In this document: in pieces, positions 1-11,300 of the stretch
How the letters are laid out: each line of letters opens with the position of its first letter
Position numbering within the stretch: position 1 is the first letter of the stretch
Source: Brasenia schreberi
Lineage: Eukaryota; Streptophyta; Magnoliopsida; Nymphaeales; Cabombaceae
Assembly (NCBI GenBank): GCA_036023115.1
Contig: JAYKKT010000088.1
Location: 5,789,001 to 5,853,000 of the forward strand
Direction of reading: 5' to 3'
DNA: 64,000 bases
The notes under the pieces: model-generated
Databases searched by the model: none
Told to the model about the DNA's origin: nothing
Seen by the model: the letters and a program-made list of their open reading frames with translations, nothing else
Position numbers and translations under genes: made by a program

Positions 1-1743
1 TTTATCCCCAAGAAAAATCAGTTCAACATCAAATTACCAAAGAGATTTCCCTTGACTCAGATCCTCAATTGCAAGTGACAGAAGACCTAGAAATTCTTAT
101 TGCTATTCGCAAAGGTAAGCGTACTTGTGCACGTTATCCTATTTCTGATTATGTCTCATATGCTAATACTTCTGAGAATTATCGAAACTTTGTTATGAAT
201 GTCGAGAAACATAAAATTCCTTCGAAATTTGAAGAAACAATCAAGTGTCCTTTATGGAAAGCCGCAATTGAAGAGGAACTTAATGCTGTTGTGAAGAATA
301 ATACTTGGACCATCACATAGCTACCTCTTGACAGGAATATTGTAGGATGCAAGTTTGTGTTGACTATTAAATATAAGGCAGATGAAACCATTGAAAGATA
401 TAAAGCAAGATTAGTTGCTAAAGGATGTAGTCAGTCATATGGTATTGATTATACAGAAACATTCGCACATGTGGCTAAACTTACTTCAATACGAATACTT
501 CTTAGTATTGCAGCGAACTTGAGATAGGATCTATGACAACTAGATGTAAAAAACGCTTTCTTACAAGGAGATTTAAATGAAGAGGTCTACATGGAACTAC
601 CTCCAGGAATGAATATAAAAACATCTGATAATAGAGTGTGTAAACTAAATAAAGCGATTTATGGGTTGAAGCAGTCTCTAAGAGCTTGGTTTGAGAAATT
701 TAGTAAGGCAATTTGCAATTTATGATACAGCAGAAGTCTCAATGATCATACAATTTTCTTCAAGAAAGGAACAAAAATATCCATTCTTGCTGTCTATGTT
801 GATGACATCATTGTCATAGGAGATTACCTTGAAGAAATATCCAAGTTAAACATGAATCTTCAAGATTATTTGACCTTAAAGATTTGGGTCGACTCCACTA
901 GTTTTTGGGCATAGAAGTGCTTTATTCCAACCGAGGTATCTTCCTTGGATCTTCTTGAAGAAACACATATGCTAGAATGTAAACTAAGTGACACTCCTAT
1001 GGAGGTAAATAAGAAATTGTTCAGTGGTGATAGTGAAGAGTTCAGAGACATTCACAAATATGAGAAGTTAGTCGGCAAGCTTATATACTTGACTATTACT
1101 CATAAAATATTACTTATGCAGTTGGCATTGTTAGCAGATATATGCATTCTCCTACCAAGAATCATATGGATGTAATGTATAGAATTCTTAGATATCTCAA
1201 ATCAACATCTGGTATAGGTCTACTTTGTTCCAAATCCTCAAATCAACATCTTGTTATTGAACTTTATTTCGATGCAGACTGGGCTGGATCTCAAGATGAC
1301 TGCAAATTAACTACGGGATATGTTACATTACTTGGTGGAAATATTATATTATAGAGAAGCAAAAAATAAATCGTTGTTGCCAGATCTACAGCTAAAGCAG
1401 AATACAGAGCAATAGATCAAGCCATGTGTGAAGGAAAATGGGTGTTTTCGTTAATCAGTGAACTTGGATTTACTTCTATTCATCCTATACCACTATATTG
1501 TGACAGCAGTGCAACAATTCATATGACTTCCAACCCGATATATCATAAAAGAACCAAACATATCGAAATTGATAGTCACTTCATCAGAGAGAAGATAGCT
1601 CATCAAGAGTTCAAATTGGAGTATGTTAAATCAGCAAATCAGAGGACTGATTTTTTTGACAAAAGATACTGCTAGCAGACTACTCAAAAACACGTTATCC
1701 AAGTTGAATGTTCTCAATATCTTTCACCCAACTTGAGGGGGAG
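1..1743 (+). pseudogene. Ty1/copia pol fragment: reverse transcriptase and RNase H, decayed
   Basis: This is the 3' half of a copia polyprotein, entering from the left of the window. Reading across frames, the order is a post-integrase linker, the RT start (KNNTWTIT, KYKADETIERYKARLVAKG), the copia RT block [19 protein letters not shown] near 540-600, the catalytic YVDDIIVIGD near 795-825, and RNase H with DADWAGSQDDCKLTTGY near 1272-1320, STAKAEYRA near 1387 and HKRTKHIEIDSHFIRE near 1543. Stop codons near 318, 526, 722 and 911 and several frameshifts make it non-functional. It ends in a polypurine tract (ttgagggggag, 1733-1743) directly before an LTR. It lies in the ABCF3 intron that opens left of the window, in the sense direction. 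Confidence 0.9.
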
Positions 1744-2034
1744 TGTTAGAGGTGTTATAGGTTGATACAGAATAACTGTTATGGGTTTAAGCCTTGTTAT
1801 GGGTCTCGTTATGGGTCTTAGTGTAGATTAGGTTCACTTAGTAGTAGTTAAGTATGATTAGGAGTAGTATTGTCATTCAAGATAGATTAAGTATAAATAG
1901 GGTTTAGGGTTAAATTGTGTGATTAAGAGTCAGGATAGCAGCTAGAGGTGTAGTCGTCTGTCATCCATTTTGGGGCAGAATTGTAGTCGGCTGTAAGTAT
2001 ATCATATTTTCAATCAATGAGTATAGGTAATACA
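1744..2034 (+). repeat. putative 3' LTR of the copia fragment
   Basis: The sequence begins TGTTAGAGG directly after the polypurine tract, where a copia 3' LTR must begin. The right edge is uncertain: gtaataca near 2027-2034 ends in the expected CA. The second copia fragment becomes recognisable from about 2050. No partner LTR is in the window and no target-site duplication can be confirmed. Confidence 0.55.
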
Positions 2035-2049
2035 ATAAGTATAGGTAGA

Positions 2050-4258
2050 TTTGATAAATAATCCTTTTACCACCATAAAATTGTATATCTTTATGGAATG
2101 TTACATCCATTGGAATATATGATTTTCGTTTTTCGGGATCATAATATTTATATCACTTTTGAGTGGAAGAATAGGCGAAGAAAATGCACTTAACAACTCT
2201 AGCATCCGGTTTATCTCTCGAGCCACTATGTATATGTACAAAATCAGGTGCATCCTAACACCCTTAGAGATACATGAAATTGTTTTTGGAAAGACATAAG
2301 GAGTGAAAATGAGTATTTTCATTGAGGACCTTGCTTGGCATGCGATTTATGAGAAATACGACTGTTAGTATGACAACCTCACTCTAATAAAATTTAGGGA
2401 CATTGTAACAAATCAACAATGTTCTAACAACTTCTAAAATATGCCTATTTTTTCTTTTAGAGACACCATTTTGCTGTGGGAGTGAGGGCAAGATGTTTGG
2501 TATAGGATCCTATGACTTAGAAAATATAAATGTAGTGATCGTGACATAAATTCACCTCTATTATCATTACGAAAGATTTTAATAGTATGTTGAAATTAGG
2601 TATTAATGAATTGACAATATACAAGCATAATATTTTTCACCTCATCTTTGGTTTTCATGAGATATATCATAGTAAATTTTGTACAATTATCAATGAATAA
2701 AATAAAGTATTTGTAGTCGTGCAATGAGGTAATGGAACACAGGCCCCAAACATCAGAATGGACAATTTTAAATGGTTTAGAAGCTTTAGTTTCATTCAAA
2801 GAAAATGACACGATGATGTTTGGCCTTTTGGCAGGTTTCACAATGCAAACTCAAATCTTTACAACCATAAAATTCAGGCAACAATATCCTAATTTTTGAA
2901 AAGGGTAGGTGTCCTAGCCTTTCATGCTATAAAGTCAGCTCTTCCTACCTCTTTTTTTATAGATAGAGTTGATTGCATTGCTGTCCCGCTGGCTTCCTCG
3001 TAGAAATGAAGGCCTCTCCTCATGCTATCTTGACTAAAAATCCTCCCCGTCTTCATTTTCTAAAATATGCAACCGGTGGAATTAAAGATTATATGACAAT
3101 TTAGGTCTTATGTTATAGCAAAAACGGATAAGAGATCGACTGAAATAGTTGGGACATGTAAACCATCTTTTAACATACCAAAAGAGGTAATTATACTCCT
3201 TTTTCCTACGATGAGAGTACGAGACCGATCGACTAACCTAATGTCAATCCCTTTCTGAATCAACTGATAATCATCAAAGAACTCTTACCGACCAACCATG
3301 TGATCTGTGACACCAAAATTAACAACCCATATCCTGGAGTGAGATATAAGTATATTACCCTCAACCATGAATGAGAAAGGATACGCCATGGTAGCCTGAG
3401 AATCAACTGCAGAGGAGGTCGAAGCAGTTTGCGATTCAGTTAGTCTACCGTTGAGCTCTTCAAGTTCTCTCTTCATATTGGCCAATGAATTCACCTCACC
3501 CTCCAAATTTTGTTTTCAGTTTGGTAAGTAAAATAGGCTTTATTCTTCTTGTTTTGATAATAGGTAGGTCTGCCCACCAATTCCCAATATGTCTCTTTCA
3601 TGTGTCATGTTTTACCATAATGAGAGAAAATAAACTTATCCTTCTCATCTGGAGTAAGCTGAAATCTACCTCTCCCTCGCCCTTCATATCCTCCTCTACC
3701 ATGGGTGGAAGAATTATTAGTTATATTTCTACCAATAAAAGCAATTGTTTCTTAGTTGATTTTCTCCTCTTTTTCTAAATATCTCTTATCTTCCTCTCGC
3801 TGGACTAGGGAGTATACTGTGCTCAAGGATCGAAGCTCTTCTTTGCTTAGAATATTGTTTTTGACTGCTTCATATTTCGAGGAAATGCCCCACAAAAGAT
3901 GAAACACTTTTCGTTTTTTATCGCCCCCTTGCCATCACGGCTATTTCAATAGATTTAGCCCATTGGAGGTAATTTTTGCTATGTAATTTTATATTCGTAA
4001 TTTGAAATCCATCTCCCTTATCTGAAATACTATTTTCATAACTTTTCACCATCTTTCCTTTATCATACATTATCAAAACACCCCCTTTCTCTAGGGCTGA
4101 CGTATTTCACTCTTTTTCTTGAAATTTTTTCGGGATAAATCTATTTTGCTGATCACGATTCTTCTGGGCTGCAACAGATCCACACTGCCCTAAATGTCTT
4201 TATACCCTTGAAACCTCAGCATAAACACATTAATCTTCTTAATTAGACTCTAATACCA
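2050..4258 (-). pseudogene. Ty1/copia gag-protease-integrase fragment, decayed
   Basis: This is the 5' half of a different copia element on the minus strand. From its 5' end: a primer-binding-site-like stretch (minus strand TGGTATTAGAG, 4248-4258), a decayed gag, a protease block near 3300-3330 (WVVNFGVTDHMVG, with N in place of the usual catalytic D of the DSGAT/DTGAT type), an integrase start at 2700-2790 (FKIVHSDVWG, YFILFIDNCTKFT) and a later integrase part at 2440-2480 (CPHSQQNGVSKRKNRHILE). It continues to FVHIHSGSRDK and DPEKRKSYIPMDVTFH, then stops near 2050. Reverse transcriptase, RNase H and the 3' LTR are missing. Its LTR does not resemble the one at 1744, so the two fragments belong to different families. 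Confidence 0.85.
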
Positions 4259-4582
4259 TGTTGTGATTCAATCCAAGCATCTAGAAATTCAAATCAAGAC
4301 AAAACCAGAATTATTGGAATGAAGATGAGGGCCAGCCTCACCATGACTGCCGTGCCTCTCTCTTTCTTTATTCCCTTGCCTGATCTCGAAGATTACAATT
4401 AGGGTACCTAAAATATATGTTTCTAACTTGAAAGAACAAAATACCCCTAATTAGTACTTCGGATGATACTCGACTCTTATTGGATCTGATCCAATAGGAT
4501 CCGAATGACTAAGTTGCAGAGATTAAGTACAGAAATGTAAGCAATACTAAAAATGAAAGTGCTGAAATCTATGGCTTCAACA
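4259..4582 (-). repeat. 5' LTR of the minus-strand copia fragment
   Basis: This 324-bp LTR reads, on the minus strand, TGTTGAAGCC at its start and TCACAACA at its end, giving the short inverted terminal repeat TGTTG/CAACA. The primer-binding site abuts it at 4258. Because the element is truncated on the other side, the 5-bp target duplication cannot be checked. Confidence 0.8.
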
Positions 4583-5261
4583 GTTCCCTCACTCAATTGT
4601 AGAGAATTAACAAGCTAGATAAAGCTATCTGAGTTCGTCAATTATGGAACAGGAAATCGGTTATGAAGATGTATCACCTAGTGTCCTGCTTAAAGGGAGT
4701 CAACTTTGTTAAGTTGCTAACTTTAGACAGAGGAGTTGCTGAAGTGCAAGTTGTGTATTACTAAATGTAAGGGAAGACCAAACACCTGTTTGTAAAAGCT
4801 ATCTTTCATGATATATTTTCACGGGCCTAATTCTGCCGATTCTAAGCCTGTATAGAAGAAAAGACGGGAAGAGCTCTAATGCACTCCTTTTTGGAACCTA
4901 ATGAAAGATGCAACCCCAGTGCTCTATATCCTTTTGTGTGTGAAACTTGTTAGATCTAGATGGGTACAACAACAACAACAACCAAACCTTTTCCCATACT
5001 AGATGGGGTCGGCTAAGAGCTAGATGGGTGATTGCAATTTTAAGTATAACATCTATTGCTTAATTCTGTCTCATGTCATTCCCACCATTACCCAGTCCCT
5101 GCAGAGTCTAATTGTTGAAGATAGCCTATGCTTATTCTTGCATACTTTCATGTGCACTGGTTAGATGGATTCTGCAAATTCACCCTGACTATAAGGAATC
5201 TCTTAACGAGCTTTTGGTGTCTGTGGTTGTTTGATGTGCATTCATGGTAATTATGTTCCAG
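4583..5261 (+). other. ABCF3 intron, 3' part
   Basis: No coding sequence is visible here. The stretch ends in the splice acceptor ttccag just before exon 1 of those visible. The preceding ABCF3 exon, which should encode the end of the first nucleotide-binding domain's helical region, is not in this stretch, so this intron is at least 5.2 kb. One minute LINE-tail insertion at 4966-5019 is listed separately. Confidence 0.6.
4966..5019 (-). mobile_element. 54-bp RTE LINE tail insertion with 10-bp TSD
   Basis: The insert consists of (CAA)n followed by the reverse complement of the RTE LINE 3' end (aaaccttttcccatactag, then atggggtcggct). It is bracketed by ctagatgggt at 4956-4965 and 5020-5029. 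No other LINE sequence is attached, so this is an extreme 5' truncation, or a product of tail-only mobilisation. Confidence 0.8.
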
Positions 5262-5390
5262 GGACTTAGTTTTACAACAGAAATGCAGAAAAGACCGACT
5301 AAGGCTTTCTCTGGAGGATGGCGCATGCGGATAGCTCTTGCACGTGCACTTTTCATTGAGCCTGATATATTGTTGCTTGATGAGCCAACT
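5262..5390 (+). CDS. ABCF3: ABCF3 exon 1 of 13 visible
   Basis: 43 codons, phase 0 at both ends, from acceptor ttccag to donor gtatgt. It encodes [12 protein letters not shown], the first signature [14 protein letters not shown] and most of Walker B (DILLLDEPT). Confidence 0.95.
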
Positions 5391-8300
5391 GTATGTACAT
5401 TACACCGTATTTGTACAGTTCTTGAGCTTGTCCTTGTGAGATTTGTAGTAATTCTCAATGTACATGCAGAATCACCTCGATCTTCATGCAGTTTTGTGGC
5501 TGGAGTCATATTTGGTGAAGTGGCCAAAAACATTCATTGTTGTCTCTCACGCTAGAGAGTTTCTTAACACGGTAATCCATGCTTTATGTACTCTTAAGCT
5601 AGTTCTTGTCCTGCGATGTTCTTCTCAGATTGATCAATACTAGTCCATGCGTCCCTCCAGGTAGTCACAGATATCCTTCATTTGCATGGACAAAAGCTGA
5701 TTGCTTTCAAAGGAGACTACGATACATTTGAGAGAACTCGAGAGGAACAAGTAAGGAATCAACAGAAGGCTTTCGAGTCAAATGAAAGGACAAAAACTCA
5801 TATGCAGGTCTGTGTAGCAACTGAATTTATCTTAAAATGTTTGTGCTCAAAGCACCATTCTTTCATTCTAAATAGTTCTACCGTTATTGTGATTCTACGA
5901 AAAAGATGAGTACATGCATACTACATCACTTAATTAGGTTTGTCATCAGAGTAGATATCTTCTTTTCATATCATTCTAGAAAACATTGATAAACTTTTGC
6001 AACCTCTAAGAGTCTTTTGTTTTTCATTTTCCACCAGTCAATGCATTTCTTAAACATTATTACCCACCTACATAAGAATTCAACTCATTGCACATACCAT
6101 GTTTGATAACTGTTGCACGGCGGTGCTGAAGCATGTATACACAATTCCATATTTCAAGGCTGTACCTTGTTTTGTATGGTCCTGAAGCATAAAAATTCAT
6201 GCCAATTATCTCACAAAGATAATGATTAATCACTTACATTTGAAAAACAAAATGCCCAGACACACTAAGAGGAACTTACGTAAGTAACCAAGTGCAATTC
6301 ATGTTGGGTAGCCAGGGTGTTTCCAAATTCCTCAGATAGACACTTTTGCCCGTTAGTTGACAAATGATGTGTCTATGTTTATGCAGGCATATGATTTAGG
6401 TACATCATACACGAGGGACCAAGTAAATGCAGGGAATTTTTGTCAAATGAGAAACCTATACAAAAAATTTTCTATATGCTAGCTGTTTTTGGAATAAGCA
6501 ATTCCAAGTTCACTATTTGCATCATTTTGGCAAAATCAAAGTACCAGCACACCATACCTTAAGACGTGTTTTCTGATTGCGTATATAATACATGTGTTTG
6601 TGCCAGTGTGGACTGAATCTTGTACGTGTTCAAAGTTATGTAGTTTCATTTCTCAACTTCAATGTTAACTGCAAGGTTTTCTGATCCCATATAAGTTTGT
6701 TTTGACAAATTTTTTTACTGTGGCATATGTGCATGTATAAGCTTTTGCTTTTCGCTATTCAGCCATTGTTCTTTTGTTTCCATGACCACTTGCGTGTACC
6801 ATACCAACTTTCATTGTGTTCCAAATTGCCAATGTGACTTGACAGGCTTTCATCGATAAGTTCCGGTACAATGCAAAGCGAGCATCACTTGTTCAGTCCA
6901 GAATCAAGGTCTGTACTGGGATTTTCAATGTCTATTTTGGTTCTAAGTAGTAGTGTGGAGTTATTTTAACTATCAACATAATATAAATGTGTAAACATTT
7001 TCAGTACTAACATTTATCTGCAACTATGTAGGCATTAGAGCGCCTTGGGCATGTAGATGCAGTGGTCAATGATCCAGAGTATGTTCCGGTTTCCTTGATA
7101 TGCTGTTATAATTTATGTCTATGCCTGAGTTGGTATCTAATTTTTGTTGTTATTAAATGCTGTTAGTCTTTGGGAAACTTGAAGTCCCTTCTTTTTTGGT
7201 AGTTTCGTACTATATAGTTTAATGTTATCATCGGATTGCTTTTCTTGGGAGATGATGTTGCCTTTCATGATGCAGCTACAAATTTGAGTTCCCTACACCA
7301 GATGATCGTCCAGGTGCCCCCATCATAAGTTTTAGGTCTGTTTTTGCTCTGATCTTGAATATTGTTTGGTTCTTCATCTTATATCAATACTTCAACCATG
7401 CCCAAAGTGGCACATTGTCTCCTGGAATATAATGAACGGAACTTCTTATGAAGCTTCCTAATGCTCCTATATCTGGAAATAACTTAGACATGTTGCCCCT
7501 TTGGGAGCATTGTGGGGTTTAATGTGACACAATTGTTCAAATTTTAAGAAACTATTGCACTGAATGTGTAATAACCAAAATAAGTAAAGAAAAAAGTAGT
7601 GCAGAGAAATTCTTGAATTGCTTTTAACGTCTATAAATTTTAAAAATGCGCTATTTGTGTAGCACTGAGAAGTTCAAAAATTTCTTAGATGTTGTCATAT
7701 ATGTAGTAATTAGAAAGGTTGGCAAGATGATGTTATCATATATGAGAGCTGACCATCCTAAGATTCAGACGTTTGCACATGTTCAAGAAAGTTGGGTAGG
7801 TGGTAGGCATCTTTTTGAAATGTTTACTTTTGTGATTTGCTAGTAAATACTGAATGAGGTATTGGTTATCTAAATGCACGTGGGATCAGGAAAGCTTAAC
7901 ACGAAAGTAAATGCTGAGATTCTTCACTTATTTCATGATTCTATCTAATAGACGGACCAAATAGATGTTGGTCTGTGCAGAAACATGGCCAACTGCAACA
8001 TCAGAAACTGTGCAGGCATATCCATTATCTTTTTGATTTTTGTGAAAAGATGCTCATTTGGGTACCATGCTTACACTTAAACGGCTTTCCCATGTAATGA
8101 GCTATATCAAAGTTTTCCGCTTCACCTTTCTCAAACCCTCATTGAGGCCTTTTCTGTTCCCAAAATCTCATAGATAGAGCAAGGCTGCATTCAGTTCTAC
8201 CTCAACCATGAGGTTCCTTGAATTTCCAAGGTGAAAGTGTATGCTTGTGTCACCAACACATTAATTTTATTTGCTATTTTTTTTTTACCTTTTTCAGATG

Positions 8301-11300
8301 CACGGAGAGCAGAAGATAGGAAGCAGTATTAGATTTCTTTACAATGCTATGACCCATTAATAAAGTATGTAGAAAACCAGAGGTGTATTCTCTTGTGATC
8401 ATAAACTTATATAATAAACCATTTGGATAGGAGAGTTGTCAATGACGTAACTAAATCAGATTCAAAATACAGTCACTAATTCATGAAGCATTTGTCTGAC
8501 CTGCTGTAGAGTGCCAAACAATACAGTAGGCGCTATCTAGTGCATTATTAACAACACTGACCAAAGGAGTCCAATAACAACAATAAATTTTTATGACAAG
8601 AACTTTTTGTTCTTTGTGGGTTAAGGCACAGATATATTATGGTAGATTTGAGTTGTCTTATGTTACCACTTGACGAGTACTTTGAAAATAAATGCAAAAT
8701 TTGTACTTTTTGTGCAAAACAAGTGCCAGCTCAATTGCAAGATCTGTATAGATTGGTATGAAGTAGGTAGTTGCAATTCATAGAATGTCTGTGATAGTGT
8801 ACTTTAACAAAGGATTAGGTGAGGCTCTAGAGGAGGTCAGGAGATAAATCCTAGTAACTGCAACATGGTGTGTGCCTATCCCCAGCTTGGTAAACCACTA
8901 CCAACAACCAAACCCAAGCTTTTTGTCATTCTGGTCAGGCTGAAGTATATGAGCCCTAGTTGCCATTCTATGTACTAAAGAGTATGATCACGTTTTATTG
9001 TTTCCATCCATTCCTGATCTTGCCTTGGCATCTTTATAAGGCACATTTTTTGAATTTTGACGTTCTCATGGTGGAATTCTATTTATTCATCTCCTAAGTG
9101 TGCCTGCCACCTTAATTTGTCTTTCATTGATTGTACTATTGGTGTTGCACTAATTTCTTCTGGAATGGTCTTGTTATAATAAATCTTGTGTAACCATCTA
9201 TATTACCAGGTGCTGGCTATAAGTATAACGGTTCCAAATCATGATTATGTGGTCATGGTAGCACATAATATTAAACATGAATCATGCTAGCATTTGCCTT
9301 CTAATTTGAATGATATCTTTTAGTACAGGGATCAATCTAGACAGTTCATTTCATCCAACCTGCATTAAATTTGTAATATCCCACCACTTTTCTCATTTTG
9401 TTATTTCATTAACCATAAGTGTTTGAAATATGTTATGGTATACAATCTATGCCATTTTTCACCTTCATAATGTCTACCCATCATATTAAACTTGCATTCT
9501 ACTTGCCCGTGTTTTGTTTTAGCAAATGGAAACCTCTTACTTTTGCAACTCCTTTTCAGAGTTTCAAGTTTTCAAGGCACACCACTTTTCATGTGTTTTA
9601 CTAATTCATCTATATCCAAACAAAACGGATATAGGCCCATTGCTAACCAAAATAGATATGGGCTTATTGCTAACCATTGGTGTAAGTCAATGTTACATAC
9701 TACGCATTACAGTGTATGTTTTTTTACGGGAATGCTTCTCTTATCATATTTGTCATTCACGATGCTGTACACAACCACTACTTTTATGTGATTGCCACCT
9801 TATAAATTTTGTTTCCTCTTTGCAGTGATGCATCATTTGGCTATCCAGGAGGACCTCTCTTGTTCAAGAACTTGAATTTTGGCATAGATCTGGACAGCCG
9901 CATTGCCAGTAAGTAATCATCATTTACTATTTTCCCTTATGTTTCATACTAAATAATGAACATAGAGCAAGCGGTAATGTTTCCTTGCCGTCTTCCTATG
10001 TAGTCACAATACATCATCGTTCTTGAATTAGCAGGCAAACTAGGGTCTATTGATTACCTGTGTGAGTGCATAGGTAGCTTACTGTTGTATCACTTAAGAA
10101 CATTGTATCTGGCCATACAACATTTGGAGGAGTTTAGTATGGAGAATTTACAGGGAGGTTTGTGTGTGCTGAAGGCTCGGAAGATGTTTTGCAACTTCTC
10201 CTTATCCCAAAGCCTGTTTTGAAAGCTCCATCAATGCAAAACAACAATTAAGCCTTTTCCCATGCAAAACAACAACTAAACCTTTTCCCATGCTAGATGC
10301 TACGTGGATTCTTTGTTTTCATAAGGCCTCATCATGTGTCATGTTATCTCAATAGAAGCTAGATCATTCTTTATTGTTTGCTTCTTCCAATACTTTTGTG
10401 GTCTTTATATTCTTTTAACAAATTCGCTAGCTAATTTCTCACACTTTCTTACCGGAGCTTACTTAGGTTATCTTTTCACGTGTCCAAACCATATCCTCTC
10501 TTGGTGTTGCTTACAATTTGTCTCTCATTACCTCATTATGAATACGTGTGTGACTACACATCATGTGAGTATCTTCCAACACTCAACATCATATATTATA
10601 ATGGGTCTAGTTCCTACTCTATATATTTACCTTTCAACTTTAGTAGTATCAAATTATCACATAGAATATGTGATGTACCTCTCTATTTTAACCACCATGC
10701 ATTTCTAATCAATTTTTCTATCACTCTAAAAAACTAATCTGTTGAAAAATATGACAATTTAGTATTTTTAGTAATTATGCAGCTTTTAGGTATTATTGTA
10801 ATAGTTCTTATTACAAAGGGCATTTTAGTCCTTTTATGTTTAACAATCCACTATATAAGGATTGGACAACTTGTATTAGGTTAAGGATTCTGATTAATAG
10901 AGAGAGAAAGAGGCGGGGCGGCCTCCATCGGAGGGCCAACCCCCTCTTCCAATCTCCACCATTTTTCTTTCACATTCTTTTTCATTTTTTCTCATGATTC
11001 GTTACGTTTTCCAGCGAATTCTAACATGGTATCAATACAAACAACAACAACTGAGCCTTTTCCCATACTAGACGGGGTTAGCTATATGGATTCTTTGTTT
11101 CCACATAGCTCTATCATGTGTCATGTTTAACTCACAATAAGCTAGATCATTCTTTATTGTTTCTTTCCATTACTTTTGTGGTCGTCCTCAAAATCTAGTT
11201 ACTTTCAAAATCTAGTTTTTCATACATTCTTACAAGTTCTTCTTTTGATCTTCTTTATATATGTTTAAACCACCTTAAACGAGATTCTCTCATTTTATCC

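Noticed and set aside
10225..10290. A further tail-only LINE insertion
   Set aside because: The repeated tail is adjacent to LINE body sequence and is better explained as a 31-bp tandem duplication of the tail.
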